Shown in pieces: positions 1 to 8,358 of a DNA stretch of 64,000 bases; positions within the stretch are counted from its first letter, which is position 1; every line of letters starts with the position of its first letter. The notes below the pieces were generated by a model that was given only the letters and a program-made list of their open reading frames with translations, was not told where the DNA came from and did not search any database. The stretch is from Candidatus Leptovillus affinis (GTDB lineage Bacteria; Chloroflexota; Anaerolineae; Promineifilales; Promineifilaceae), in assembly GCA_016705235.1 (NCBI GenBank), contig JADIYP010000006.1:310001-374000 (forward strand). Direction: 5' to 3'. A program made the position numbers and the translations under genes.

Positions 1-1055
1 TCCGAAACAATGAAATACTGGTTGATATCGGCGCCAAATCAGAAGGCGTGATAACCAGTCGAGAAGTAGAAGGTCTCGACGATAAAACACGTGCAAGCTT
101 AGAAATCGGCAAGAAAATACCTGTCTACGTAGTTGATCCAGAAGACGAATCTGGTAATACAATTTTATCGTACGTCAAAGCAGCCGCAGAACAGGATTGG
201 CTAATCACGGAAGACCTACTCAATTCCCAGGAAGTCTACGAAACAGTGATTGTCGGCTACAATCGCGGCGGCGTACTTGTTAAAGTAGGCCACCTGCGTG
301 GTTTCGTGCCAAATTCGCAATTGCAGCCATCCCGCCAGGCCGTCATCAACAACAACAAAGAAAGAGACTCAGAACCATCACCATTTCAGAAACTCGTCGG
401 CAAAAAAATATACCTGAAAGTTATCGAAGCCGACCGCGAGAAAAACCGTCTCATTCTCTCGGAAAAAGTTGCCGCACAAGAAATCCGCGACGCACGGCGG
501 GGTGAACTTCTTGAGTCCATTCAAGAGGGAGATATTCGGGAAGGGCGCGTAGTAAACCTGGCTGACTTCGGCGCTTTCATCGACATCGGCGGAATCGAGG
601 GCCTGGTACACCTTTCAGAGTTAAGCTGGAAGCGCATCAACAACCCTTCGGAAAAACTAAGTGTCGGAGACAACGTAAACGTCTGCGTCCTAAAAATCGA
701 CCAGGAACGGCAGCGTCTAGCCCTCAGCATTAAACGGTTAGAATCCGACCCCTGGACTCTGATCAAAGAAAATTATCGAGATGGCCAACTAACCACAGCA
801 ACCATCACAAAACTGACCAAGTTTGGCGCTTTCGCTCGCTTACACGATGAGTATGAACTCGAAGGACTCATCCACATTTCTGAATTGTCAGATGAACACG
901 TCAATCATCCGCGAGAAGTTGTGAAACCAACGCAAGAAGTGACCGTTCGCATTATCCGCATTGATCCTGAACAGCGACAGCTGGGTTTAAGCTTAAAACA
1001 AGTTGCATCCGCCGAATATCTGGAAACAGATCTGGAGATGCTAAATTCTGCTTAA
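1..1055 (+). CDS. rpsA: S1 RNA-binding domain protein (30S ribosomal protein S1-like), 5' partial
   Basis: The reading frame is open from base 3, with residues VDIGAKSEGVI ahead of the first possible GTG at 48, so the gene begins upstream of the window. What remains is the end of one S1 (OB-fold) domain followed by three more. Each has the family pattern of a glycine-rich strand (GYNRGGVLV; LADFGAFIDIGGIEGLVH; TKFGAFARLHDEYELEGLIH) and ends in a basic KRL or SLKQ-type strand. Bacterial S1 proteins use such repeats to hold mRNA on the 30S subunit. The four-domain architecture fits the shorter S1 forms. The stretch has lower GC than the rest of the window and contains no ACGGCCGT octamer, perhaps because it is highly expressed. 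clpC follows after 43 bases. The family call is firm; the exact role as the ribosomal S1 rather than a paralogue is less certain. Confidence 0.88.
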   Translation, partial: RNNEILVDIGAKSEGVITSREVEGLDDKTRASLEIGKKIPVYVVDPEDESGNTILSYVKAAAEQDWLITEDLLNSQEVYETVIVGYNRGGVLVKVGHLRGFVPNSQLQPSRQAVINNNKERDSEPSPFQKLVGKKIYLKVIEADREKNRLILSEKVAAQEIRDARRGELLESIQEGDIREGRVVNLADFGAFIDIGGIEGLVHLSELSWKRINNPSEKLSVGDNVNVCVLKIDQERQRLALSIKRLESDPWTLIKENYRDGQLTTATITKLTKFGAFARLHDEYELEGLIHISELSDEHVNHPREVVKPTQEVTVRIIRIDPEQRQLGLSLKQVASAEYLETDLEMLNSA

Positions 1056-1098
1056 GCGAACCCTGTTTCCGCATTCAGCAGATTCGAGGTGAAAAACA

Positions 1099-3609
1099 GT
1101 GAACTCGAAAAATTGGGAACGATTTACGCAGCGTGCTCGTCGTGTCCTAAGTTTGGCCCAAGAAGAAGCAGAACGACTGAACCACAGCTACATCGGCAGT
1201 GAACATGTTCTGATTGGCCTTTTACGCGAGGAAGGTGGCGTGGCTGGTCGCGTCCTACGCGAGCTTGGTCTGGATGTTGTACGCGTCCAGGCTATGGTTG
1301 AACGTCTTTCCAGCGGCCCAAGCACACGCACCCCCTTCACAAAAATAGAACTATCTCCCAGCACCAAACGCTTGCTTGAATTAGCTGTAGAGGAAGCCCG
1401 GCGCATGGGACAACATTACATCAGCACCGAACACCTTCTGCTAGGGATGGCCCGGCAAAATGAAGGTGTGGCCATTGATGTCTTGCGCAAATTTGGCATC
1501 AGCGCGGAACAAATCCGTCGCCAAACCAAGCAAATGCTTAAGGAAAGTCCGGTCGCCGCTGGCGAACCACAGCCCTCAACCCGGCGGGCAAAGAAAGAAA
1601 AAAGCAAGACCCCAATGGTTGATCAGCTAGCCACTGACCTGACCATCCTGGCTGAAGAAGGTAAATTAGACCCGGTTATTGGTCGAAACACTGAAATTGA
1701 ACGCGTCATTCAGATATTAGCCCGCCGCACAAAAAACAACCCGGCTCTAATTGGTGAACCAGGCGTTGGCAAAACAGCCATTATTGAAGGACTGGCCCAG
1801 CGCATTGTTGAAGGACGCGTGCCAGAGATTTTGCACAACAAACGTGTCCTACAGCTAGATGTTGGGAGCCTTGTCGCTGGCACGATGTACCGTGGGCAGT
1901 TCGAGGAACGTCTAAAACGAGTCATTGATGAATTGAAATCCAGTGACGCGATTTTATTCATCGACGAAGTCCACATGCTGGTGGGCGCCGGCTCGGCTGG
2001 AAGCTCGGTGGATGCCGCCAACATCTTAAAACCTGCGTTGGCGCGTGGTGAGCTGCAATGTATTGGGGCGACTACACTGGAAGAGTACCGTAAATATATT
2101 GAGAGTGATGCGGCTTTGGAACGTCGTTTCCAATCGATTCGCGTGGATGAACCTTCCTCAGAAGAGACGATTCAGATTCTGCGGGGCATTAAGGGCGCGT
2201 ATGAATCGCACCACAACTTGTATATTACGGAAGAAGCGATTGAAGCGGCCGTTAATCTATCTACCCGGTATGTTACTGAGCGGTTTTTACCAGATAAAGC
2301 CATTGACCTGATCGATGAGAGCGCATCGCGGGTACGCATGTACCGCATGCCACAACCGGCCGATATCCAAATTGCTTATGAAGAGCTAAGGGACATTCGG
2401 GAAGAGCGCGAACTGGCGGTGGAAGAAGGTCGCCAGGAAGACATTGATGAATGGACCGAACGTGAACGCGAAGTCCAGTTACGGTTGGATCAGATGCGGG
2501 CGACTTCTAGTGCTGGTGAAGGCGTGGGCGTAAACGTAACGGCCGAAGATATTGCCGAAGTATTGGCGATGTGGACAGGCATTCCTGTTTACCAGTTCAC
2601 AGAGCAAGAATCGGCGCGCCTCCTACGCATGGAAGACGAACTGGGTGATCGAATTGTGGGCCAGGAGGAGGCGATTCAGGCTATTTCGAAAGCGGTTCGC
2701 CGCGCGCGTGCCGGTTTGAAAGATCCGGAACGGCCGATTGGCTCTTTTATCTTCTTAGGCCCAACGGGGGTTGGTAAGACTGAATTAACCAAATCGTTGG
2801 CCACTTTCCTTTTCGGCAGTGAAGACGCCCTGGTACAGTTGGATATGTCGGAATTTATGGAGCGGCATAATGTTGCCCGACTGGTCGGGTCGCCGCCCGG
2901 ATATGTAGGGTATGAAGATGCCGGGCAGTTGACGGAAGCTGTAAGGAGACGGCCGTATTCTATCGTCGTCTTTGATGAAATCGAAAAAGCCCATCCGGAA
3001 ACTTTCAACCTCTTGCTGCAAATCATGGAAGAGGGTCATTTGTCTGATGCCAAAGGTCAACGCGTTAACTTCCGCAACACCATCATCATTATGACCTCCA
3101 ACGTGGGCGCGGACACAATTCGCCGTGGTCCCAATATGGGCTTTGCCTTCCAACGCGATGAAATCACCGAGGAAAAAGCCCAATACGCCGAAATGCGTAA
3201 AACGCTTACCGACGAACTGAAGCGACAGTTCCGCCCGGAATTTATCAACCGTGTGGACAGCATCATCGTTTTCCGGCAATTATCGCAGCCCGATATTCGC
3301 AAAATTGTGGATATTATCCTGATGGAGGTGAATGGCCGACTGGCCGACCACCATCTGACCCTTGACGTGACGGAAAGCGCCCGCGCCTGGCTGGGAAAAC
3401 ACGGATACGACGCCGAATTTGGCGCACGGCCGTTACGCCGCCTCATTCAGACCGAAGTCGAAGATCTGCTATCTGATGCCGTCCTATCGAGCAATTTTAA
3501 AGAAGGACAGGTTGTTATCGTGGATGTGGTTGAGGACAAAATTGTCCTGCGCCATGCAGATGAAGCGATAGAGGGTGAATTGATCGCTGAAGCGCTCCCC
3601 GCCGCTTGA
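1099..3609 (+). CDS. clpC: ATP-dependent Clp protease ATP-binding subunit ClpC
   Basis: An HSP100 unfoldase of 836 residues, expected to feed substrates to the ClpP peptidase in the cytoplasm. It starts at GTG 1099, 8 bases after a GAGGTG ribosome site. Residues 1-145 form the duplicated Clp N domain. D1 has Walker A GEPGVGKT near residue 219 and Walker B LFIDEVH near 287. A short charged linker at about 425-455 is too short for the ClpB middle domain and resembles the UVR-type insert of ClpC. D2 has Walker A GPTGVGKTE near 555 and Walker B VVFDEIEKAH, and the C-terminal ClpB-type D2-small domain includes FGARPLRR. The first half has no ACGGCCGT octamer; the first two of the window are at 2949 and 3427. 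A bidirectional terminator lies 33 bases after the stop. A second, degenerate Clp ATPase is encoded at 8.4 kb. Confidence 0.95.
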   Translation: MNSKNWERFTQRARRVLSLAQEEAERLNHSYIGSEHVLIGLLREEGGVAGRVLRELGLDVVRVQAMVERLSSGPSTRTPFTKIELSPSTKRLLELAVEEARRMGQHYISTEHLLLGMARQNEGVAIDVLRKFGISAEQIRRQTKQMLKESPVAAGEPQPSTRRAKKEKSKTPMVDQLATDLTILAEEGKLDPVIGRNTEIERVIQILARRTKNNPALIGEPGVGKTAIIEGLAQRIVEGRVPEILHNKRVLQLDVGSLVAGTMYRGQFEERLKRVIDELKSSDAILFIDEVHMLVGAGSAGSSVDAANILKPALARGELQCIGATTLEEYRKYIESDAALERRFQSIRVDEPSSEETIQILRGIKGAYESHHNLYITEEAIEAAVNLSTRYVTERFLPDKAIDLIDESASRVRMYRMPQPADIQIAYEELRDIREERELAVEEGRQEDIDEWTEREREVQLRLDQMRATSSAGEGVGVNVTAEDIAEVLAMWTGIPVYQFTEQESARLLRMEDELGDRIVGQEEAIQAISKAVRRARAGLKDPERPIGSFIFLGPTGVGKTELTKSLATFLFGSEDALVQLDMSEFMERHNVARLVGSPPGYVGYEDAGQLTEAVRRRPYSIVVFDEIEKAHPETFNLLLQIMEEGHLSDAKGQRVNFRNTIIIMTSNVGADTIRRGPNMGFAFQRDEITEEKAQYAEMRKTLTDELKRQFRPEFINRVDSIIVFRQLSQPDIRKIVDIILMEVNGRLADHHLTLDVTESARAWLGKHGYDAEFGARPLRRLIQTEVEDLLSDAVLSSNFKEGQVVIVDVVEDKIVLRHADEAIEGELIAEALPAA

Positions 3610-3641
3610 TCTTCCTCACCAAACGTCTCAACCAAATCAAT

Positions 3642-3672
3642 AAAAAAGCCCGTCAAAACGACGGGCTTTTTT
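3642..3672. terminator. Bidirectional rho-independent terminator
   Basis: A perfect GCCCGTC/GACGGGC stem with an AAAAC loop, preceded by six A and followed by six T. It can therefore stop transcription from clpC on the plus strand and from the LysM lipoprotein gene on the minus strand. Confidence 0.9.
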
Positions 3673-3694
3673 GTGCTTGTTGCTAAAAGCGCTG

Positions 3695-4108
3695 TCAGGG
3701 AGTGGAAACGGCCGTTACCGGAATCACCAACCGCTGCCCCACCTCAATCAGGTTCTGATCGCGAATCTGATTGACGCGCACCACGTCATCCGCCGACACG
3801 CCAAAAAACTTGCTCAAACTCGTCAATGTGTCGCCCGGACGCACCACATACACATACTGGACCACCCCATCGGCGCCCGAAACCGGAAGCAAATACAAAT
3901 GTCCCTGATGAGCCATCGCATTAGGCGTAAACGTCGGCGGCAGCGGCGGCGTTGGGGTAATTTCTACACGCGGTTCATTCGTAGCCACTACCCCACCCTC
4001 CGTCCCCGAAGAATCAGGCAGTGGTGAAGGCAACGACCCAGCCCCGCCATTATTACTACAGGCCGCTAAAATTACGACAAATAGAAGCAAAATCCATAAC
4101 CGGCGCAT
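3695..4108 (-). CDS. LysM-domain lipoprotein
   Basis: A 137-residue exported lipoprotein. A short basic start and hydrophobic run end in the lipobox LAAC, with the lipidated Cys at residue 17. A Pro/Thr/Ser-rich linker follows. The C-terminal half is a single LysM domain (YVVRPGDTLTSLSKFFGV ... NLIEVGQRLVIP), which binds N-acetylglucosamine-containing glycans such as peptidoglycan, so the protein probably sits at the cell surface touching the wall. A strong AGGAGGT ribosome site precedes the ATG. The gene is convergent with clpC across a shared terminator and divergent from the kinase gene at 4348. No catalytic domain is visible; a wall-anchoring or accessory role is inference. Confidence 0.88.
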   Translation of the reverse strand: MRRLWILLLFVVILAACSNNGGAGSLPSPLPDSSGTEGGVVATNEPRVEITPTPPLPPTFTPNAMAHQGHLYLLPVSGADGVVQYVYVVRPGDTLTSLSKFFGVSADDVVRVNQIRDQNLIEVGQRLVIPVTAVSTP

Positions 4109-4161
4109 AAAACCTCCTAGATTCAGAACGTGCGATCCCCACCGGTCAGCAAGGCAACTTT

Positions 4162-4190
4162 ATTATAGCAGAGCCAAACATGCTTTTGAA
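4162..4190 (-). promoter_or_regulatory. Extended -10 promoter of the LysM lipoprotein gene
   Basis: On the minus strand the sequence reads TTCAAA, 17 bases, then TGCTATAAT: a weak -35 with a consensus extended -10. It lies about 54 bases upstream of the lipoprotein ATG, with AGGAGGT in between. Confidence 0.6.
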
Positions 4191-4223
4191 GGGACCTAGT
4201 AGTCACAAGGTAACATAAAGTGA

Positions 4224-4264
4224 GTCAAAAAGAAAGTTTTTGACCCGATTTACACGGTGTAAAT
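4224..4264. promoter_or_regulatory. Two adjacent operator-like inverted repeats
   Basis: Between the divergent promoters lie GTCAAAAA-GAAAG-TTTTTGAC (4224-4244) and ATTTACAC-G-GTGTAAAT (4248-4264). Both have perfect 8-base arms. The second is a 17-base palindrome of the size bound by dimeric repressors. No regulator gene is adjacent, so the binding factor is unknown. Confidence 0.4.
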
Positions 4265-4312
4265 AGGAACTAAATACTAGGCGGTCAGCGTGAACAAGGC
4301 GCAAATAATGCC

Positions 4313-4340
4313 TTGAAGGGACTTTTGGCCTATTTATAAT
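4313..4340 (+). promoter_or_regulatory. Promoter giving a probably leaderless kinase mRNA
   Basis: TTGAAG (4313-4318), a 16-base spacer and a perfect TATAAT (4335-4340). The ATG at 4348 is 8 bases past the -10, about where transcription would start, and no ribosome site is visible. A leaderless transcript is the simplest reading. Confidence 0.55.
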
Positions 4341-4347
4341 CAATTTG

Positions 4348-6840
4348 ATGCTACCACAAAAGATCGGACGTTATGAAATAAAAGCAGAATTAGGCCGTGG
4401 CGGTATGTCCATCGTCTATTTGGCGCACGATCCACACTTTGAACGCGACGTGGCCGTAAAACTACTGCCCCTCGAACTCCTTCACCACACCACTTTCCGC
4501 CGCCGATTCGATCGTGAAGCCAAAATTGTCGCCGCTCTGGACCATCCGGCCATTGTGCCGGTCTACGATTTTGGCGAACAAGACAACCAGCCTTTCCTGG
4601 TGATGCGGTTCATGGCTGGCGGCTCGCTTACCGACCGCTTGAAGCAAGGGCCGCTAACCATTCACGAAACGGCGCGCATCCTCAATCGGCTGGCCCCGGC
4701 ATTAGATGAAGTCCACCGACGAGGCGTGGTCCACCGCGATCTCAAACCCAGCAACATTTTGTTTGACCAGCGCAACGAGCCATTCATTTCTGATTTTGGC
4801 ACAGCCAAGTTCACGTTTGAACACACCAAACTAACGGAAACTGGCGGCGCGGTCGGCACACCGGCTTACATGAGTCCAGAACAAATCCAGGCCGAAGTGG
4901 AAATAGACGGCCGTTCCGACATCTACACCCTGGGCATCATCCTCTTTGAAATGCTAACCGGGAAACACCCCTACCAGACAAAAACGCCTATCGGTTTGGC
5001 TGTCAAACACATTTTCGAGCCGGTTCCCCGCTTGCAAGACATGCAGCCCAACGTCCCCGCCGCCTGCCAGCCGGTGGTGGCGAAAGTGATGGCCAAAAAA
5101 CGAGAGGACCGGTATCAAACGGCCGTTGCCTTTACCCAAGATTTATCGGCCGTTGCCCGCCAATTGGCTGTTACTGACCACTCGCCCCAACCTCCCGCGA
5201 ATTCCCCTTCTGGCCGACGCCTGGCTCTGCTCATCGGCGCCAGCGCCTACGAAGACCCGCTTCTGAACAACCTCATCAAACCGTCGGCTGACCTGCGGCG
5301 TCTGGCGAGCGCCCTGGAAAACCCTCAAATTGGCTGCTTTGATGAGGTGATCTGCCTGCTGGATGAGCCATCAAACGATGTGCGCCGCAGCCTGGCCCAT
5401 TTCTTTGCCGATAAATCACCCGACGATTTGCTGCTGCTCTACATTGTGGGCCACGCCGCTCTGGACGCCGCCGGCCATTTGCACCTGACCACGCCCGACA
5501 CAGAGCACAATTTGCTGCGCGGCACGGCCGTTTCCGCCACGTTCATCGCCGACGAGATGGATACCTGCCGCGCCAGCCAGCAAATTCTCATCATGGATTG
5601 TTACTTCAGTCGGGCAGTGCCTACCAACCAACCATCAGGCAGTTTCCTGCCAGGCATCATTGGCAAGGCAGTCGATACCGGCTCCTCCTTCACCCGCCAC
5701 GGACACGACCGCATCGTCATCACGGCCAGCGACGAAACGCATTACATCTGGCAGCACAATGAACAAAGCGGCAGCCCCCAGCCGTCCCGCTTTACCGAAT
5801 ACTTTATTCAGGCGTTGGAAGGCAGTCAGAGCAACGGCCGTAAAGGGCAGCCGCTCACCATTGGCAACCTATACGCGGCCGTCGCGGCCAAAATCAACCG
5901 CAATACACCCGACAACACCCAACTCCCCCGCAAATGGTTCGACGACAACCAGGGCGAAATTGTCATCGTTCAGCCGGCCCAACAGCCCACACCGCCAGCC
6001 ATCGCCCCGAAAAGACAGCCCCAGGAATCCGCCACGAATCGTACCGCAAAAACGCGCGTCACGGCCAGCGCCCTAAGGCGACTGGGCGCAGGTCTGGCCG
6101 TTGTTTTGATTATTCTATTGGGCAGCACGGCGACCAGCGGCGATAACCGCGCTGCGCCAACTTTTGTACTGCCGCCCACGGCGACAACCACGCCGGGCAG
6201 TGCGCTGGCAGTGAATCCGACCCAGGTTTTGCCAACCCCAACCACTCTGGCCGCCGCAACGGCCGTTTCCACCCCCACCACGCTGCCTTCCCCCACGGCC
6301 ACAGCAGCCGACAGCCCTGTCACGCCAGAACCAACGGCCGTTCCCTCCGCCACCGTCCTCCTTCCCTCCAGCCTCTTTGCCGCGCCGGATACGACGACCG
6401 TCGAACGAGCCATCGCCAACCCCGGCGACACCCTCACCATCTTGGGCCGCTCCGCACAGGGAAACTGGTTATATGTCCTCAGCGGCGAGGCCAAAACCGG
6501 GTTTATTTACGGCGATCGTGTTCTCTGGTCTGGCGATTTTGCCGCGCTGCCGGTGGTGCCCGCCGCCTTCGAGGAATCAGCGCCTGTGGAAACGAGCGGC
6601 GATTGTTCCGGCGGCGACTGCCCCCTTCTGACCTTCGATTTGTATCCGCTGAACGGCCGTTGCGAGGCCAACATCCGCTACCGCACCGTCTACATGCGCG
6701 GCCAGGGCGGCGACGGCCGTTACACCTATTACTGGAACGGCGCCAAGGTGGCCGGGCCACTGGCTACCAGGCTTCGGGTTCGAGGTCAACAACCAGGCCA
6801 GCCCGCGCATTATCGGCCTGGGCAAAGTTGTTTCCGGTGA
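4348..6840 (+). CDS. Membrane Ser/Thr protein kinase with caspase-like domain; C-terminus frameshifted
   Basis: Residues 1-270 are a complete Hanks-type kinase: glycine loop LGRGGMSIVY, VAVKLL lysine, HRDLKPSN near residue 129, DFG, and APE-like SPEQ. Residues 290-540 match the caspase/peptidase C14 fold (RRLALLIGASAYED, then a His in YIVGHAA and a strand ending MDCYFS). In active bacterial relatives the second motif is usually DCCxSG; here the second Cys is Tyr, so protease activity is doubtful. A transmembrane segment lies near 582-596, then a Thr/Pro-rich linker and an SH3b-like module, probably outside the cell. Kinase and caspase-like domains would both be cytoplasmic. At about 6769 the frame breaks: the other frame continues as a sensible protein (GFGFEVNNQASPRI ... 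FPCNP) to a stop at 6895. The alternative TTG at 4345 is less likely than this ATG. Confidence 0.85.
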   Translation: MLPQKIGRYEIKAELGRGGMSIVYLAHDPHFERDVAVKLLPLELLHHTTFRRRFDREAKIVAALDHPAIVPVYDFGEQDNQPFLVMRFMAGGSLTDRLKQGPLTIHETARILNRLAPALDEVHRRGVVHRDLKPSNILFDQRNEPFISDFGTAKFTFEHTKLTETGGAVGTPAYMSPEQIQAEVEIDGRSDIYTLGIILFEMLTGKHPYQTKTPIGLAVKHIFEPVPRLQDMQPNVPAACQPVVAKVMAKKREDRYQTAVAFTQDLSAVARQLAVTDHSPQPPANSPSGRRLALLIGASAYEDPLLNNLIKPSADLRRLASALENPQIGCFDEVICLLDEPSNDVRRSLAHFFADKSPDDLLLLYIVGHAALDAAGHLHLTTPDTEHNLLRGTAVSATFIADEMDTCRASQQILIMDCYFSRAVPTNQPSGSFLPGIIGKAVDTGSSFTRHGHDRIVITASDETHYIWQHNEQSGSPQPSRFTEYFIQALEGSQSNGRKGQPLTIGNLYAAVAAKINRNTPDNTQLPRKWFDDNQGEIVIVQPAQQPTPPAIAPKRQPQESATNRTAKTRVTASALRRLGAGLAVVLIILLGSTATSGDNRAAPTFVLPPTATTTPGSALAVNPTQVLPTPTTLAAATAVSTPTTLPSPTATAADSPVTPEPTAVPSATVLLPSSLFAAPDTTTVERAIANPGDTLTILGRSAQGNWLYVLSGEAKTGFIYGDRVLWSGDFAALPVVPAAFEESAPVETSGDCSGGDCPLLTFDLYPLNGRCEANIRYRTVYMRGQGGDGRYTYYWNGAKVAGPLATRLRVRGQQPGQPAHYRPGQSCFR

Positions 6841-6985
6841 TGGCCAGATCGTCGAAAAATCCCTCTTCATCAGCGAATTCCCCTGCAATCCTTAACGCCG
6901 CCCACAGTTTCCCACCGGTATCCCCTGTGATATACTCCCCTGCGGCGAAAGCAGTGTCTCGACTACCTTCCTCAAAGGCTACGTA

Positions 6986-7780
6986 ATGCGACAATATCTG
7001 GATTTAATGCAGACCATTTTAGACAACGGCGTTCGCAAAGAAGATCGCACCGGAACCGGCACGCTGAGTATTTTTGGCTACCAGATGCGCTTCAATCTGG
7101 CCGAGGGCTTTCCGGCCGTCACCACCAAAAAGCTCCACCTGCGCTCCATCATCCACGAACTGCTCTGGTTTTTGCAGGGCGATACCAACATCCAATACCT
7201 GCGCGACCACGGCGTGACCATCTGGGACGAATGGGCCGACGAGAACGGCGACCTCGGCCCGGTATATGGCTACCAGTGGCGCAACTGGCCCGCGCCCGAC
7301 GGCCGTGCCATCGACCAGATCACCCAACTCATCCACCGCTTAAAAGCCAACCCGGACTCCCGCCGCCACATTGTCAGCGCCTGGAACCCGGCCGACGTGG
7401 ACAAAATGGCCCTGCCGCCGTGCCACACCATGTTTCAATTTTACGTAGCCAACGGCCGTCTCTCCTGCCAGCTCTACCAGCGCAGCGCCGATGTGTTTCT
7501 GGGCGTGCCCTTCAACATCGCCTCCTACGCCCTGCTGACGCTGATGGTGGCCCAGGTTTGCGGCTGCCAGCCCGGCGATTTCGTCCACACCTTCGGCGAC
7601 GCCCACCTCTATCTCAACCACCTGGACCAGACCCGCCTGCAACTTTCGCGCAGCCCCTACCCGCTGCCGCACATGCACCTGAACCCAAACGTACAATCCA
7701 TCTTCGACTTCAAATACGAAGATTTTGACCTGCAAAATTATCAAAGCCACCCGGCCATCAAAGCGCCGATAGCTGTTTAG
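6986..7780 (+). CDS. thyA: Thymidylate synthase
   Basis: A 264-residue ThyA, the usual length. It makes dTMP from dUMP using methylenetetrahydrofolate, which leaves dihydrofolate. Visible motifs are the phosphate-binding RTGTGTLSIFG near the N-terminus, the catalytic Cys in LPPCHTMFQFYV, the QRSADVFLGVPFNIASYA block and the C-terminal IKAPIAV. folA, which recycles the dihydrofolate, begins 11 bases downstream, so the two form a functional pair and probably one transcript. It does not encode the flavin-dependent ThyX type. Confidence 0.97.
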   Translation: MRQYLDLMQTILDNGVRKEDRTGTGTLSIFGYQMRFNLAEGFPAVTTKKLHLRSIIHELLWFLQGDTNIQYLRDHGVTIWDEWADENGDLGPVYGYQWRNWPAPDGRAIDQITQLIHRLKANPDSRRHIVSAWNPADVDKMALPPCHTMFQFYVANGRLSCQLYQRSADVFLGVPFNIASYALLTLMVAQVCGCQPGDFVHTFGDAHLYLNHLDQTRLQLSRSPYPLPHMHLNPNVQSIFDFKYEDFDLQNYQSHPAIKAPIAV

Positions 7781-7791
7781 CTAGAGCTCTT

Positions 7792-8304
7792 ATGATCATC
7801 GCGCTAATTGCTGCTATGGATAAAAACTGTGTGATTGGGCAGAACGGCCGTCTCCCCTGGCGTTTGCCTGCGGATATGCGCCGCTTTGTTGACCTGACCC
7901 TGGGCAAGCCGGTTATCATGGGCCGCACCACGTATGAGTCCATCCAGCCAAAATACAGGCCGCTGCACGGCCGTACCAACATCATCCTCACCCACAACCG
8001 CGACTATGACGCGCCGGGCTGTCAGGTCGTCCATTCCCTCGACCAAGCCCTGGCCGCCGCTAATGGCGCGCCGGAAGTGATGGTGATTGGCGGCACGGCC
8101 GTTTACCAGCAGTTCCTGCCCCGCGCCGACCGCCTCTACCTCACGCTCATCGACGCCGAGTTTGCCGGCGACGCCTATTTCCCACCCTACGACACATCCG
8201 CCTGGACCATCACCGCCCGCAAAGCCCACGAACCAGACGAAAAAAATCCTTATCCTTACCAATTCCTGACCCTAGAAAAATTGTCAATCGGTAATGGTCA
8301 ATAA
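7792..8304 (+). CDS. folA: Dihydrofolate reductase
   Basis: A 170-residue DHFR that reduces dihydrofolate to tetrahydrofolate with NADPH. Family motifs are IIALIAAMDKNCVIG, the LPWRLPADM active-site segment with its Asp, the nucleotide-binding VIMGRTTYESI, the GRTNIILTHN strand and EVMVIGGTAVYQQFLP. It follows thyA directly, the classic pairing. The last codons run into a block of heptad repeats (TTGACMA-type) that fills the gap to the next gene. Confidence 0.96.
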   Translation: MIIALIAAMDKNCVIGQNGRLPWRLPADMRRFVDLTLGKPVIMGRTTYESIQPKYRPLHGRTNIILTHNRDYDAPGCQVVHSLDQALAAANGAPEVMVIGGTAVYQQFLPRADRLYLTLIDAEFAGDAYFPPYDTSAWTITARKAHEPDEKNPYPYQFLTLEKLSIGNGQ

Positions 8305-8356
8305 CCAATTGCCAACCGTTGACAATTGACCATTAACCTTTGACAATTGACCATCG
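8278..8356. repeat. Heptad simple repeat (TTGACAA/TTGACCA type) after folA
   Basis: The end of folA and the gap to the next gene read in 7-base steps, including TTGACAATTGACCAT at 8319-8333 and again at 8340-8354, 21 bases apart. The first half (AATTGTCAAT, TAATGGTCAA) is roughly the reverse complement of the second, so the block can form an imperfect hairpin. Confidence 0.6.
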
Positions 8357-8358
8357 TT

